The notes beneath the pieces were generated by a model. It was not told the DNA's origin and searched no databases. It saw nothing but the letters and a program-made list of their open reading frames with translations. Shown in pieces: positions 1 to 9,023 of a stretch of 64,000 bases of DNA. Every line of letters begins with the position of its first letter. Position 1 is the first letter of the stretch. The translations under genes were made by a program, and so were the position numbers. This stretch comes from Kazachstania africana CBS 2517 (lineage: Eukaryota; Ascomycota; Saccharomycetes; Saccharomycetales; Saccharomycetaceae). The stretch spans positions 248,001 to 312,000 of the forward strand of contig NC_018948.1 in assembly GCF_000304475.1 (NCBI RefSeq), given 5' to 3'.

Positions 1-815
1 ATAAGCTATATGGTGATAGCAATCGCTTAAGCGGTGTACGTAAGACTCTGTTAAGCTTGAAACCTTTGAAACGTCTTTCAGATATTGTACATGACATCGA
101 GCACATGATTTTGAGGTCAATCTTGGATGTGCAATTCTCATCACCCCTAAATTCAGATAATGTTGAAACATCAAGTAAAGAATGGGAAAATGTCATGGAA
201 AGAACATTCAGAAATGTCAACCCTAAGATCAATTCTTCAGATTGTAAATTTGAGTTGGTGAATGCCACAGAAAGGGTGATTTTACCGTCTTCAATTAAAA
301 TTAACTGGAGATTACCTGCCAAACTGTTTGTTAATGATGATTGGATTGGATTGTATAATATATTCAATCCAAAGAATGGCCCTGCTCGAGTTAATGTTTT
401 AGCAAGTGATGATTACGAAAAAAGTATCGACTTTGTTAGCGGTACTACCGAGTTTACTTACGAGCAATTACCTTTCGAAAATGGTGTTTACGAAATGAGA
501 TATCATTCAAATATGAAAAATGAGGATCTTTTGATTTCCATGCCCTTCGAAATTTGTCTCCCAAGGCTTAATATAGAAAATGAAAGGATATTCCAGGATT
601 CAATGATACTTCTAATGAAAGATATTGGTTGCTTAAGAGAAGGGAAGTATTTCCAAGCTCAACAATATTTTAACTCTCAAAACTTACAAGAAGTGATTAA
701 ATTTAATGTGGGCGTCGAATTATCCAATGAATACATTAAAAACGTCAATGGTGATGTCGATGTCATCTCAAAGAGGGTATGGTATATAAAAAAAATCTTA
801 AATGAACTAACTTAA
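1..815 (+). CDS. CHO2: Phosphatidylethanolamine N-methyltransferase, C-terminal part (cut by window edge)
   Basis: The frame is open from base 3 with no start codon, so this is the last ~270 residues of a gene that begins left of the window. Cho2 is the ER membrane enzyme that makes the first methylation of phosphatidylethanolamine on the way to phosphatidylcholine. The visible part is the cytosolic tail of fungal Cho2, not the catalytic membrane domain. It has a segment reading DWIGLYNIF after a W-x-L-P sequence, then a YEMRYH segment, which is the beta-sandwich-like pattern I associate with the Cho2 tail. The identification is supported by neighbours: RTS3-like, eIF4G and GTR2 follow as they follow CHO2 (YGR157W) in S. 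cerevisiae, although MTR3 and NSR1 are absent here. It converges with the wall-protein gene downstream, with about 100 bp between them. Confidence 0.75.
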   Translation, partial: KLYGDSNRLSGVRKTLLSLKPLKRLSDIVHDIEHMILRSILDVQFSSPLNSDNVETSSKEWENVMERTFRNVNPKINSSDCKFELVNATERVILPSSIKINWRLPAKLFVNDDWIGLYNIFNPKNGPARVNVLASDDYEKSIDFVSGTTEFTYEQLPFENGVYEMRYHSNMKNEDLLISMPFEICLPRLNIENERIFQDSMILLMKDIGCLREGKYFQAQQYFNSQNLQEVIKFNVGVELSNEYIKNVNGDVDVISKRVWYIKKILNELT

Positions 816-915
816 TTCTATAACTTTACATACCTATGTAAATAATTCAAATATATAAACATTTATAAAAATATCAATTTTAATCCAAAATTCACAATGG
901 TCGTGTAATCTATCT

Positions 916-3900
916 TCAATTGATGAGCATCATTATGAAAATTACGAAAATTGAGTATAGATTCCCTCTTTTTATAATGCCACCGTTATCACTTTGAGTA
1001 AGGATGGATACACCTGTTGTCTTGGGAGCAGTTGAGCTCGTATATTGACTTACTTGACCGGTCTCTGCCTCTGACGGAATTGTTGAGATTGTACCGCCTT
1101 CTGAGGCAATTGATGTCTCCATATGTTCACTAGATGCAACTGAGAGAGAAGTCATTGATGAACTTATTGTAGTAGTAGAGATACTATGCGTTTCAGTAGT
1201 GCTAGGAGTTTGTTGACCAGTCATAGCAGTACTTCCTTTACTCTCGGTTATCAAAGCTGAAAATTGAATTACTGAAGCTGGCTGAGTACTTTCCTTTGTA
1301 AGTTCATTCGTCCTTTTAGTATCGATAGATGCAGTCGTTTCACCAGAACTAACTCTAGTACAAATTGTACCGTTTGGCAATGAAGTTGTAGAAGTTAGCT
1401 TGGCTTTTATGCTGCTTCCAGAGCGTGCACCTGGATAACTTGTGTAGATTTGCTCAAGATCGCTTGAGAAGCCGGCTGAGCTATATATATGAGCCACATG
1501 GGAATCTGAACTTCCTGATTCGATACTTGGGCAAGCGCTACTAGAAACCATATTGTGAGTAATCGTAGATGTGTATGTGGTATCATAAATTCTAGTAGAT
1601 GTAGTGGTATAAGTAATTATTCTGGTGGTTGGACTAGCTGATGTGTGATTCTCTGTTCGAGAATCTGTGACGGTAGTAAGTAGTGAAGAGACAATATTTT
1701 CTGTATAAGTAATAGTCTGGTTATATCCGTCAATACTAGTTACTACGGTTGTGCTTGTAAGAGTTACTGGGATAATAGTACTGTATGTTGTAGTAGCTAA
1801 TGGTGTCAATGCAGGTTTCTCCGTTTCTGTTAGAGTCGTTGTCACAAGAGCAACATCAGTTACTACAGAGGTAATCTGAACCAATTCTATACTGGTAGCG
1901 GTTTTAACATTGGTAGCTGTAGAGGTAGTATTGTACACGGCGGTAGAATCATAAACTGAGGTTAGAACATCTGTGACTGTCATATTAATAGCATTTGTTT
2001 TGACGATTTCAGTGGTTGATGGAATAGTGACTGTTCTATTGTATGTTTTTAGCAAAGTCTCTGTCTCTGTAGCAGTTGCAAGAGCTGTAGAATTTACCTG
2101 GACAGTGGTCATCAGTGTCTCTGTTGTGGCGAACGTTTCTGTGACATTACAGATACCGGCCACTGTTACTGTCTCAGCCGCAGTGTCAGTGACAGTTACA
2201 ACATCTCTTCTTGTCGCGTTAGAAATATCAGTTATTCTTGCCGTCTCAACAATAGTGTCAGTAACGGTTAAAACATCTGTTTCAGTTGTATATCTCACAG
2301 AATTGACTGTTGAAGTGACTGGAATAGTTTTGATACTAGTCTCATTGACCGTTTTAGTTACGTTGTAGAATCTAGGTAGTATAGCGACGTTAGTTACTAC
2401 AGTAGAGATATCAGTTGTTCTAGTGGTAACGAGAGTCGTAAGATACTCGGACGTTTTAGTTATGAGCTCAGTTGACGTATCTGTGATGGTTTCAGTTTCA
2501 TTTTGTACCCTAGTGATAGTGGCAGTATACCAATCCGAAAAAAAATCCGTCGTACTTGTCACAATAGTTAGATAGTCAGTAGTTCTGAGTGTTATTGTAT
2601 CTATCACGTCGGTTGTAAGCGTTTCTTGCGAGACCTCGATAACCGTACTTGTGACATTGAAGAGCTGAGTAGAGGTTACATTGAATGTTTCTGTCACAGG
2701 AATATGGGTGACAACAGTATCGACGAGAGTTTTGTTAAGTGCATCAGTGATTGTAACTGTATCTGTAAATGTGGCGTATATATTGTTCGTCACTGTAATT
2801 GTGACAGCATCTGTAACGGTTTTATGGACATTATCGGTGATATTTTGAGTCAAAGGCACCGTGATGGTAGCTGTATCCATTAATGTATCAGTAATTGTTT
2901 TATAAACCTCATCCGTTACCGTGACAGTGTCAGTAAGCGTATAGTAAACTTCATTAGTAATTAGGTCTCTATCAGTGCTGGTAATATTTATTAGGTTTGT
3001 CACAGGGACCGTGGAGGTCACCGTCTTGTAGATTTCATCGGTTACCGTGACCGTGTCAGTAAGCGTGTAGTAAACCTCATTAGTAACTAGGTCTCTATCA
3101 GTGCTGGTAATATTTATTAGGTTTGTCACAGGGACCGTGGAGGTCACCGTCTTGTAGATTTCATCGGTTACCGTGACCGTGTTGGTAAAAGTGCTGTATA
3201 TTTCAGTGGTTACGGATTGTGTATGGGTATCTGTAATATTAACTGTTTGTGTGACGAGAATCGTAGCTGTAGTTGTCTCATAAATTTCATCAGTCACTGT
3301 AACAATATTGGTCAAAGTGTCGTAAATTTCATCGGTAACAGATTGAGTATAGGTATTCGTAACATTAACTGTTTGTGTTTTAGGAATTATAGTTGTAGTT
3401 GTGTCTGTAATTGTTTCATGGACTTCATCCGTCACCCTGACCGTGTCTGTGAGTGTTTCATAAACGTTATTAGTAACAGTAACTGTGTCGGTTAATGTTG
3501 CATAAATATCATCGGTAAACGAGGATATGTAAGTAGTTGTAACATAAATCGTTTGTATCGTAGGAACAATTGTTGTTTTTGTATCCGTGATCGTCCTGTA
3601 AATGTCCTCAGTGATTGAAGTGATACGAGTACTTGTGACAAGGACAGTTTCTGTAAGAGGGATTGTAGCGGTTACTGTTTCAGTAACCGTATCAGTAATT
3701 TGATCCGTAACTGTATTTGTTTGAGTATCTGTGATGGTATATGTTTCAAAGACAGTTTTTGTATCTGTCACTGAAGACACTTCGACTGTCGTTTGTGTTG
3801 TTGTGGCAGTTGAATAAACACTGATGATATCAGTGGCAGTTTCAGTAGCTATTAAAATTGATGTTGTAGTTAACGTTTCACGGACAGTGTCAGTTGTGAC

Positions 3901-4086
3901 ATCACTTGAAGTAAGCACTGTAGTTTCCGTTACAGTTGTTGTGACACTGTATGTGCTTGGTATCGACTCAGTATAGCATGTCGGACAAACTATGGAAGTT
4001 GTAGTTTGTGTGAAATCATAGCTTATAGTACTTAAGGAGAGAACTTCTCTTACAAAAGAAAGGGCTAATAAACCTCGAAGAAACAT
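916..4086 (-). CDS. Large Thr-rich, tandem-repeat GPI-anchored cell-wall (adhesin-like) protein
   Basis: A 1056-residue predicted secreted protein. It starts with a short hydrophobic signal peptide (MFLRGLLALSFV...), goes almost directly into Thr/Val/Ser-rich sequence with a recurring TVTVTDEIY-type motif, and ends with a Ser/Thr-rich stalk, an NGGIIKRG segment and a hydrophobic tail (LYSIFVIFIMMLIN) typical of a GPI-attachment signal. Part of the repeat region is built of 42-residue (126-bp) units; two adjacent units at about 2915-3166 are nearly identical in DNA. Many N-x-T/S sequons are present. There is no recognisable ligand-binding head (no PA14 or Flo-type domain); the only N-terminal cysteines form CPTC near residue 35. 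The role is therefore probably structural or adhesive in the wall, but the ligand is unknown. It sits where S. cerevisiae has MTR3 and NSR1. A TATA element lies ~65 bp upstream. Open frames on the other strand are by-products of the repeat composition. Confidence 0.8.
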   Translation of the reverse strand: MFLRGLLALSFVREVLSLSTISYDFTQTTTSIVCPTCYTESIPSTYSVTTTVTETTVLTSSDVTTDTVRETLTTTSILIATETATDIISVYSTATTTQTTVEVSSVTDTKTVFETYTITDTQTNTVTDQITDTVTETVTATIPLTETVLVTSTRITSITEDIYRTITDTKTTIVPTIQTIYVTTTYISSFTDDIYATLTDTVTVTNNVYETLTDTVRVTDEVHETITDTTTTIIPKTQTVNVTNTYTQSVTDEIYDTLTNIVTVTDEIYETTTATILVTQTVNITDTHTQSVTTEIYSTFTNTVTVTDEIYKTVTSTVPVTNLINITSTDRDLVTNEVYYTLTDTVTVTDEIYKTVTSTVPVTNLINITSTDRDLITNEVYYTLTDTVTVTDEVYKTITDTLMDTATITVPLTQNITDNVHKTVTDAVTITVTNNIYATFTDTVTITDALNKTLVDTVVTHIPVTETFNVTSTQLFNVTSTVIEVSQETLTTDVIDTITLRTTDYLTIVTSTTDFFSDWYTATITRVQNETETITDTSTELITKTSEYLTTLVTTRTTDISTVVTNVAILPRFYNVTKTVNETSIKTIPVTSTVNSVRYTTETDVLTVTDTIVETARITDISNATRRDVVTVTDTAAETVTVAGICNVTETFATTETLMTTVQVNSTALATATETETLLKTYNRTVTIPSTTEIVKTNAINMTVTDVLTSVYDSTAVYNTTSTATNVKTATSIELVQITSVVTDVALVTTTLTETEKPALTPLATTTYSTIIPVTLTSTTVVTSIDGYNQTITYTENIVSSLLTTVTDSRTENHTSASPTTRIITYTTTSTRIYDTTYTSTITHNMVSSSACPSIESGSSDSHVAHIYSSAGFSSDLEQIYTSYPGARSGSSIKAKLTSTTSLPNGTICTRVSSGETTASIDTKRTNELTKESTQPASVIQFSALITESKGSTAMTGQQTPSTTETHSISTTTISSSMTSLSVASSEHMETSIASEGGTISTIPSEAETGQVSQYTSSTAPKTTGVSILTQSDNGGIIKRGNLYSIFVIFIMMLIN
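2915..3166. repeat. Two near-identical 126-bp tandem units inside the wall-protein gene
   Basis: The segment beginning GTTACCGTGA recurs at 2915, 3041 and 3167, a 126-bp period that keeps the reading frame (42 residues). The first two units differ at only a few positions; flanking copies are diverged. This indicates recent unequal exchange or slippage in the repeat region of the cell-wall gene. Confidence 0.85.
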
Positions 4087-4149
4087 ATCTAATTATTATG
4101 GTGATTTCTTGCTGTACCTTGTAGTCGAAAGACCATTTTCTATTTTCTC

Positions 4150-4157
4150 TTTATATA
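4150..4157 (-). promoter_or_regulatory. TATA element of the wall-protein gene
   Basis: On the minus strand this reads TATATAAA, about 65 bp upstream of the start codon at 4086. The spacing fits a regulated, TATA-containing yeast promoter. Confidence 0.5.
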
Positions 4158-5804
4158 GGATGAAATTTCTTTCCATATTTACAAGAACTCATAATGTGCT
4201 AACCAAAATACTATTTTAATGATCTACCTAGTTGACTATAAAGGTGATTGAGTTAAGATCACCCCGTAATGACTATGCATCTTGCATTTACCGAAGGATC
4301 GCTAATAAAGAATTTATGGACCTGAATCATTTGAGGTTTTTCCATGTAGGATAAACCGAGATCTGTAGCGATGCGGCCAAGAAAACTTCAAAGTTATCAT
4401 GTTATTACCTTATTGGGACAATTACATGGGCAAAAAAAGAAAGAAACTGAGTTTATGTCGGTTTAAAGTTCAGAAGACTGAAATGTGAAACATTGCATAT
4501 TGATCATCTCTGATCGTCTGAGATTGAGCTGCATTGTTTTCTGGAAGTATCTTAAAGTGTGTTGATGAAAGTATCAATGTCTGAGATTCAAATTTTTTTG
4601 TTCAGTAACCTCAATAGGGACCAAGTAGATTGTAGTATTCCGATTTATATGTTGGAGATCTTCTTTAGATGGTTGTAAAAAATGGTGGGATACGGTGGCA
4701 GAGACAATGAGACTAGTTCAAGGTTTACCGGTTTTCTTAATGTTTTGGTAGCATGTTTGGCTTCTTTTTATGGTTACTCTGGAGAACCTCAACAATGATT
4801 TTTGTAGAAGGTAGTTGGCAAATGTATCATGCATTGTCATTCAGACTCAATTATGATTAATGAAGACAATTTCTTTTCCCTTTCCAGTATTGATTAAGAG
4901 ATAAAAAAGTAAGGCGTTGATGTAGGCACACTCCTTCTCTTAAATCTTGTGTGACGCCTTAAGCAAAATAATGTATCACCACATATGTAAAAAGCAATTA
5001 AGATTGTAGGTTAGCCAAGCCAACACCTTGAAATATTTTTAAGTTTGTAGGTATTACAAAAAGCCATATCAGGTGTTTTACATTAATCAAAGAGGATACC
5101 AATTGACGGAAGAAGCAATGGAAGCTGAGCACTAAACTTCTTAAAATGAAACCTTGACATTCTTGTAGGTGCACAAATTTATCTTTTTAGAAGCTGTGCT
5201 AACTGTTATTTCCTTCCTTTGGATAGACAGAATGATATTTTATGTTAAGTACAATGGTTTTCAAAGATATTTCCCTACTCCCAATTCAACTATATACTGA
5301 ATCATTATTTACAATTAGGATTGAGTGATAAAGGTGGTTGCTCGATAATGTCAACTTCAATATTTTTATTATTTAACGTGTATATTTTTTGAGGTTTTTG
5401 TCATTTTTATAGTGACCTTACTTTGGATCGGTAAAAAATACTGCAACGACAGGAACTAAATATAAATAAAAAAGATGATGTTTGACAAATGTTGAGAATG
5501 CTGAGATTGTACGTTTTGGGCAATTTTAACGACAGACACTTTTCTTTGATCCTTCTAGCTGATTACTACCTAAGATTCTTCTTATAATCCATGAGCAAAA
5601 AATAATATCTTAAATAATCCGCAATCGTCTATTTTCATTTATAGAGATGTCATCTCTTTAGATGAAAACGATTAAATAAAGCAGAAATAAGAAAGTACCG
5701 ATATGTGATTATAATGTAAAAATCAACTCTAGTTAAATAGTCTTATAAAAAAGACCAAAAAAAAAAATCAATAAACTAATGAATATATTATTTCTGGCAA
5801 TGTT
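4158..5804. other. 1.6-kb intergenic region, no gene seen
   Basis: No start-to-stop frame with coding character was found, and no RNA gene. S. cerevisiae has MTR3 and NSR1 in this interval of the order; I see no relic of either. A single TGAAACA (pheromone-response type element) occurs at 4486-4492, about 400 bp upstream of the wall-protein gene, which alone is weak evidence for Ste12 control. Confidence 0.6.
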
Positions 5805-6392
5805 TCATTTCATTGAAGCCTGATTCAGGAGAGAATGCCTGCGGTTCATGTCCATATTATTAGAAGTTCTCCTCCTCCTCCTGTTATTTTCACTCGTACG
5901 GAAATTACTTGGAAGTAAATGCTCAGCTGCACTAGAATGTGGCTGTTTGAACATTGGAGTTTCTACTGGGTATATTGAGTTTGAAGTAGAAGAACTAGCC
6001 CTTCGGGAGTTACTTGGAGTATTTATGGCAATAGATGGATCAAATGATTGATGTGTGTAGGTATCATTATCATCAATTACCGCGAAATCGTCTTCAACAA
6101 CGTTTGTTCTTGCTGGTACATTTGTGAATTTACTTAGTTGGTTCCTTAACATATTTCTCTCCTTTTTGAGATCATTAATTTCTCTTAGAAGCCTGACCAC
6201 TATAGCATCTTGTTCATTTTCCATTTTATTTATTATTTCTTCTCTAGAATAGCGTCTCTGTGTCGTCGTTACGGAAGAATGTGGCGTTAAATGAGTTTTG
6301 TTGCTTGAAAAACTTGACGACTTCCTCTTCTTCAATTGTGGCTTGCGTTCTGGGATTTGTGATGTATTAGTGCTACTACTAGTATCACTCAT
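5805..6392 (-). CDS. RTS3: Rts3-like protein (putative PP2A-associated)
   Basis: A 195-residue hydrophilic, Ser/Asn/Arg-rich protein. Its one ordered-looking segment, about residues 48-90, is a predicted coiled coil containing the pattern REEIINKMENEQDAIVVRLL, followed by charged heptads. The C-terminal third has runs of arginine next to Ser/Thr (RRRRRTS, RRHS), good candidates for basophilic kinase sites. In S. cerevisiae Rts3 is described as a putative component of the type 2A phosphatase complex; no catalytic motif is expected or seen. The assignment rests on the coiled-coil block and on position between CHO2 and the eIF4G gene on the expected strand (YGR161C). It is somewhat shorter than my recollection of the S. 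cerevisiae protein (about 260 residues). The start codon is the first ATG of the frame. Confidence 0.62.
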   Translation of the reverse strand: MSDTSSSTNTSQIPERKPQLKKRKSSSFSSNKTHLTPHSSVTTTQRRYSREEIINKMENEQDAIVVRLLREINDLKKERNMLRNQLSKFTNVPARTNVVEDDFAVIDDNDTYTHQSFDPSIAINTPSNSRRASSSTSNSIYPVETPMFKQPHSSAAEHLLPSNFRTSENNRRRRRTSNNMDMNRRHSLLNQASMK

Positions 6393-8354
6393 GATAGCTG
6401 TGTGTTTATGGAGGGTGGTTAACGATATATTTGTTACTGTTGTGCAAAGGAGTAAGGAATTTTTTTTACTTCAAGACTTACAGAATGCTACAATGAATGT
6501 TCTTATATAGCTTTTCCTGCCAAGATAAGATGAGTCTTAGAAGGTGAAAGAAATGTGCTGATAGGAACATTTCGTTCGATGCACATGGGAAAGAGAAAAA
6601 AAATCCATTGACAGAACAAACACCTCACCAGAATGAAAACGACGAAATGTTGGTACATTTTGTTCGGCCAAGCCCTGATAATGACGACGATACTTCGATT
6701 TCTAACGAAAGTCCCTCTGTCTCTGTGATGGTTGATTGTACGATTTTCTGTAAAGTTGGTGAGTAATTCTTGGCCAAGAAGTCGAAAAAGAAAGAAACAG
6801 CCAGCCCCTCTCTCCCACGGGAAGAGGAAAGGCGAACGGACAGGAACAGAGAGATAACGATAGAATTGGAAAGAAGACTCATCGAGAGAGGGAAAAAAAG
6901 AGACAAACTGTTGGGAGGCGAAGGGGAAAGACGAGAGACAGACTGCTTCAATCTGGTGCGGTGGTGCGGTGAGGAGGAGGAGGAGGATGAGGGCCGGGGA
7001 GAATACGTCACACCCACTACTTGGCGATGATACAAGAAAAGTGTGATCTAGTATTGATTATGTGGACATTAAATTACTCGACGCAAGAAATAGTGGTTTC
7101 CAAAAGTAAAAAAAAGATATAAGAATGTGGTAGAAAAACGAGTGACTAGGATCAATATAGGTGTTGAGGACCAGAGAAACGAGAACACGTAGTCTTAATG
7201 ATTATGACCTTGATTTTATCAATCTTGTCTTGTTTGAGCAAATTGTTGATTAAACGGAGATATCTGAAGGCGGAGAAAAGAAGAGTACCAACATTTATCG
7301 TCTGTGCTCCTTCCATTTTAGTCCTCGCTCCGCGGATTCTTGGTATTTTTGTGCGTATCAATTGGAGACTTCCATAATCAAAAGTTGCTTTGATAAGCCA
7401 CAATCACTGATCCCCGGACGTCAGAGTATGGCCTTCCCATAGCACCCGGTGGTCTCATTTTCGACGTGTTTAACCGTTGAGGTGTCAACGGAATATACAT
7501 ACATACAGCGACATGAACCTTTTACCGTGGAATATGTATTTCTAAACTTGTCACTATTATTCCGATGGCAAGATGGAACATTAGAGGGCGCGCTTATTGC
7601 CAAGCTGCCTTTGGATGTTTATGAGTATGATCTAATGTGACGTTGCTACCCTAAAACGCTTGCGTTTAGTGAGGAAATCTTGTAGAAAGTTCATATCAGG
7701 AGAGATATGTTAAAACTTTTAGCTTTTCTTGACACTTCCCCTTCACATCGAAATTTGAATGTATTTGGAATACTAAGATGAACCTTCAATATATTCATCA
7801 CTTGCAGGTTATGAGAATTAAAATAAAGTTAATGCAGCCTATTTTGTAAATGTCGACCATACCTTGACGTCACAATATGATCTAGAACTGCGCGCTGAGT
7901 AAATTGGTGAGAAAGGTCCTGGAGTAATACAATGATCTGCACCATAGATAGATTTTGAATAATCAAAAATAAATCTTCAAATTCCATTATCCCTGTCCAA
8001 AATTTTCCCTGAAAAGTCAAAAATCAAACTGTCCATAAAGTATTTACCCAGAACAGACTAAAATCAATCTCTTTCATATGTTTCCCACTACAATTTAATT
8101 GATCATGATGTAATCTAAATGAATTTGCCGTTACCCAAATGCTTCTCCCATCTTGTGACTGTTTTAGACGTGCCATAGAATAACAGCACTAATACCGCAT
8201 GTAAGAATTTTTTTCAAGGATAAATAATGTGCAACCACTTATTGGTGGATTCTAATACCCAATCCTCTACAGATTTCGAAATATTGTAAGAATTTAGGTG
8301 TTATAAGTAAATCTCACCGAGTGTCCTTTTTTTAAAGAAAAAACAAGAAAATAC
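6393..8354. other. Two-kb intergenic region with a purine-rich tract
   Basis: The upstream region of RTS3 and the DNA up to tRNA-Val. From about 6780 to 7000 the plus strand is strongly purine-biased, including GAG triplet runs near 6971-6990. Frames open on both strands across it only because of this bias, and the longest ones lack an ATG start (6625-7035 minus and 6770-7030 plus begin at TTG). No RNA gene or protein gene could be supported. Confidence 0.55.
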
Positions 8355-8428
8355 GGTTTCGTGGTCTAGTTGGTTATGGCATCTGCTTAACACGCAGAAC
8401 GTCCCCAGTTCGATCCTGGGCGAAATCA
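8355..8428 (+). tRNA. tRNA-Val (anticodon AAC)
   Basis: A 74-nt intronless cloverleaf. The acceptor stem starts GGTTTCG and closes with CGAAATC plus discriminator A. The D-arm has GGTCTAGTTGG, the anticodon stem-loop is TCTGC-TTAACAC-GCAGA with AAC at 8389-8391, and the T-arm carries the B box GTTCGATCC. A run of five T at 8437-8441 is the likely Pol III terminator. It reads valine codons GTT and GTC. Confidence 0.97.
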
Positions 8429-8817
8429 ATTTATTCTTTTTAATAACATTTTTTTTTATGGCAGTGTCTTTGAAATCATGAAAGCTCAACTTGAAAAGAC
8501 ATACACTGCTGACTCTTTTGGTCAAGCATGACAATTTTATTTCAGCCAGATTCTCTATGGCAAGATTCTTTGAACTCTAATCAACACATCCTTAACAAGA
8601 CGATTACACAAGTTTTTAAATATCTTGACGACACCTGACAATCTGGCATAGTAACTTAAAAGAAACCAAAAGGATCTACCTCAGGGAACACATGACTCAA
8701 ACATTTATGGGATACTCTTTTAGACCACGTGTTAAGCATTATCCCAGGTTTTAGATCGTCGTTGTCAATGAGGTAATCTTACCCATCCCAATTTCAATGC
8801 CCATCTCTCAAATTGTA

Positions 8818-8835
8818 GAATTTTTCACTCATCGC
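8818..8835 (-). promoter_or_regulatory. PAC + RRPE module upstream of eIF4G
   Basis: On the minus strand this 18-bp block reads GCGATGAG (PAC core) directly followed by TGAAAAATTC (RRPE-like). The two motifs adjacent to each other are the signature of the ribosome-biogenesis regulon in budding yeasts (PAC bound by Dot6/Tod6, RRPE by Stb3). It lies ~190 bp before the eIF4G start. Confidence 0.6.
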
Positions 8836-8896
8836 GAATTTTTTTCACTGCGTGCATTGATGCTTTTTTTTTCTTCTGCGTAGCATCCATTACCCA

Positions 8897-8907
8897 TGAA
8901 AAATTTT
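8897..8907 (+). promoter_or_regulatory. Second RRPE element
   Basis: Exact TGAAAAATTTT consensus, 117 bp upstream of the eIF4G ATG. It supports growth-rate-coupled expression of the initiation factor together with the PAC/RRPE block at 8818-8835. Confidence 0.5.
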
Positions 8908-9023
8908 CGATGCAGCTACATCTAGAGATCATCTTTGTCTTTTATAATAGTCTCTTTCTATTCATTGTTAAGTAAGAAAGAATCCCAAAGCAAAGTAATT
9001 AACGTTCAAATATTGATTCAATC

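Larger units (their letters stand above)
8429..9023. other. Intergenic region upstream of the eIF4G gene
   Basis: Contains the tRNA-Val terminator, a CACGTG hexamer at 8726-8731 and the PAC/RRPE elements annotated separately. No additional gene is seen. Confidence 0.6.

Noticed and set aside
1973..3495. Plus-strand open frames (1973-2368, 2626-2883, 3217-3495) across the wall-protein gene
   Set aside because: They mirror the Thr/Val repeat composition of the minus-strand gene and show only Val/Cys/Asn-rich low complexity.
4270..4310. TTTACCGAAGG resembling the centromere CDEIII core
   Set aside because: No TCACRTG (CDEI) at the required distance and no 80-100 bp of extreme AT between; no centromere is supported anywhere in the window.
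6625..7035. Frames on both strands over the purine tract
   Set aside because: Both start at non-ATG codons (TTG) and consist of Lys/Glu/Arg or Ser/Leu runs imposed by base composition.
7152..7640. Three short frames between RTS3 and tRNA-Val
   Set aside because: Short, overlapping on opposite strands, the longest without an ATG start, and no family resemblance.
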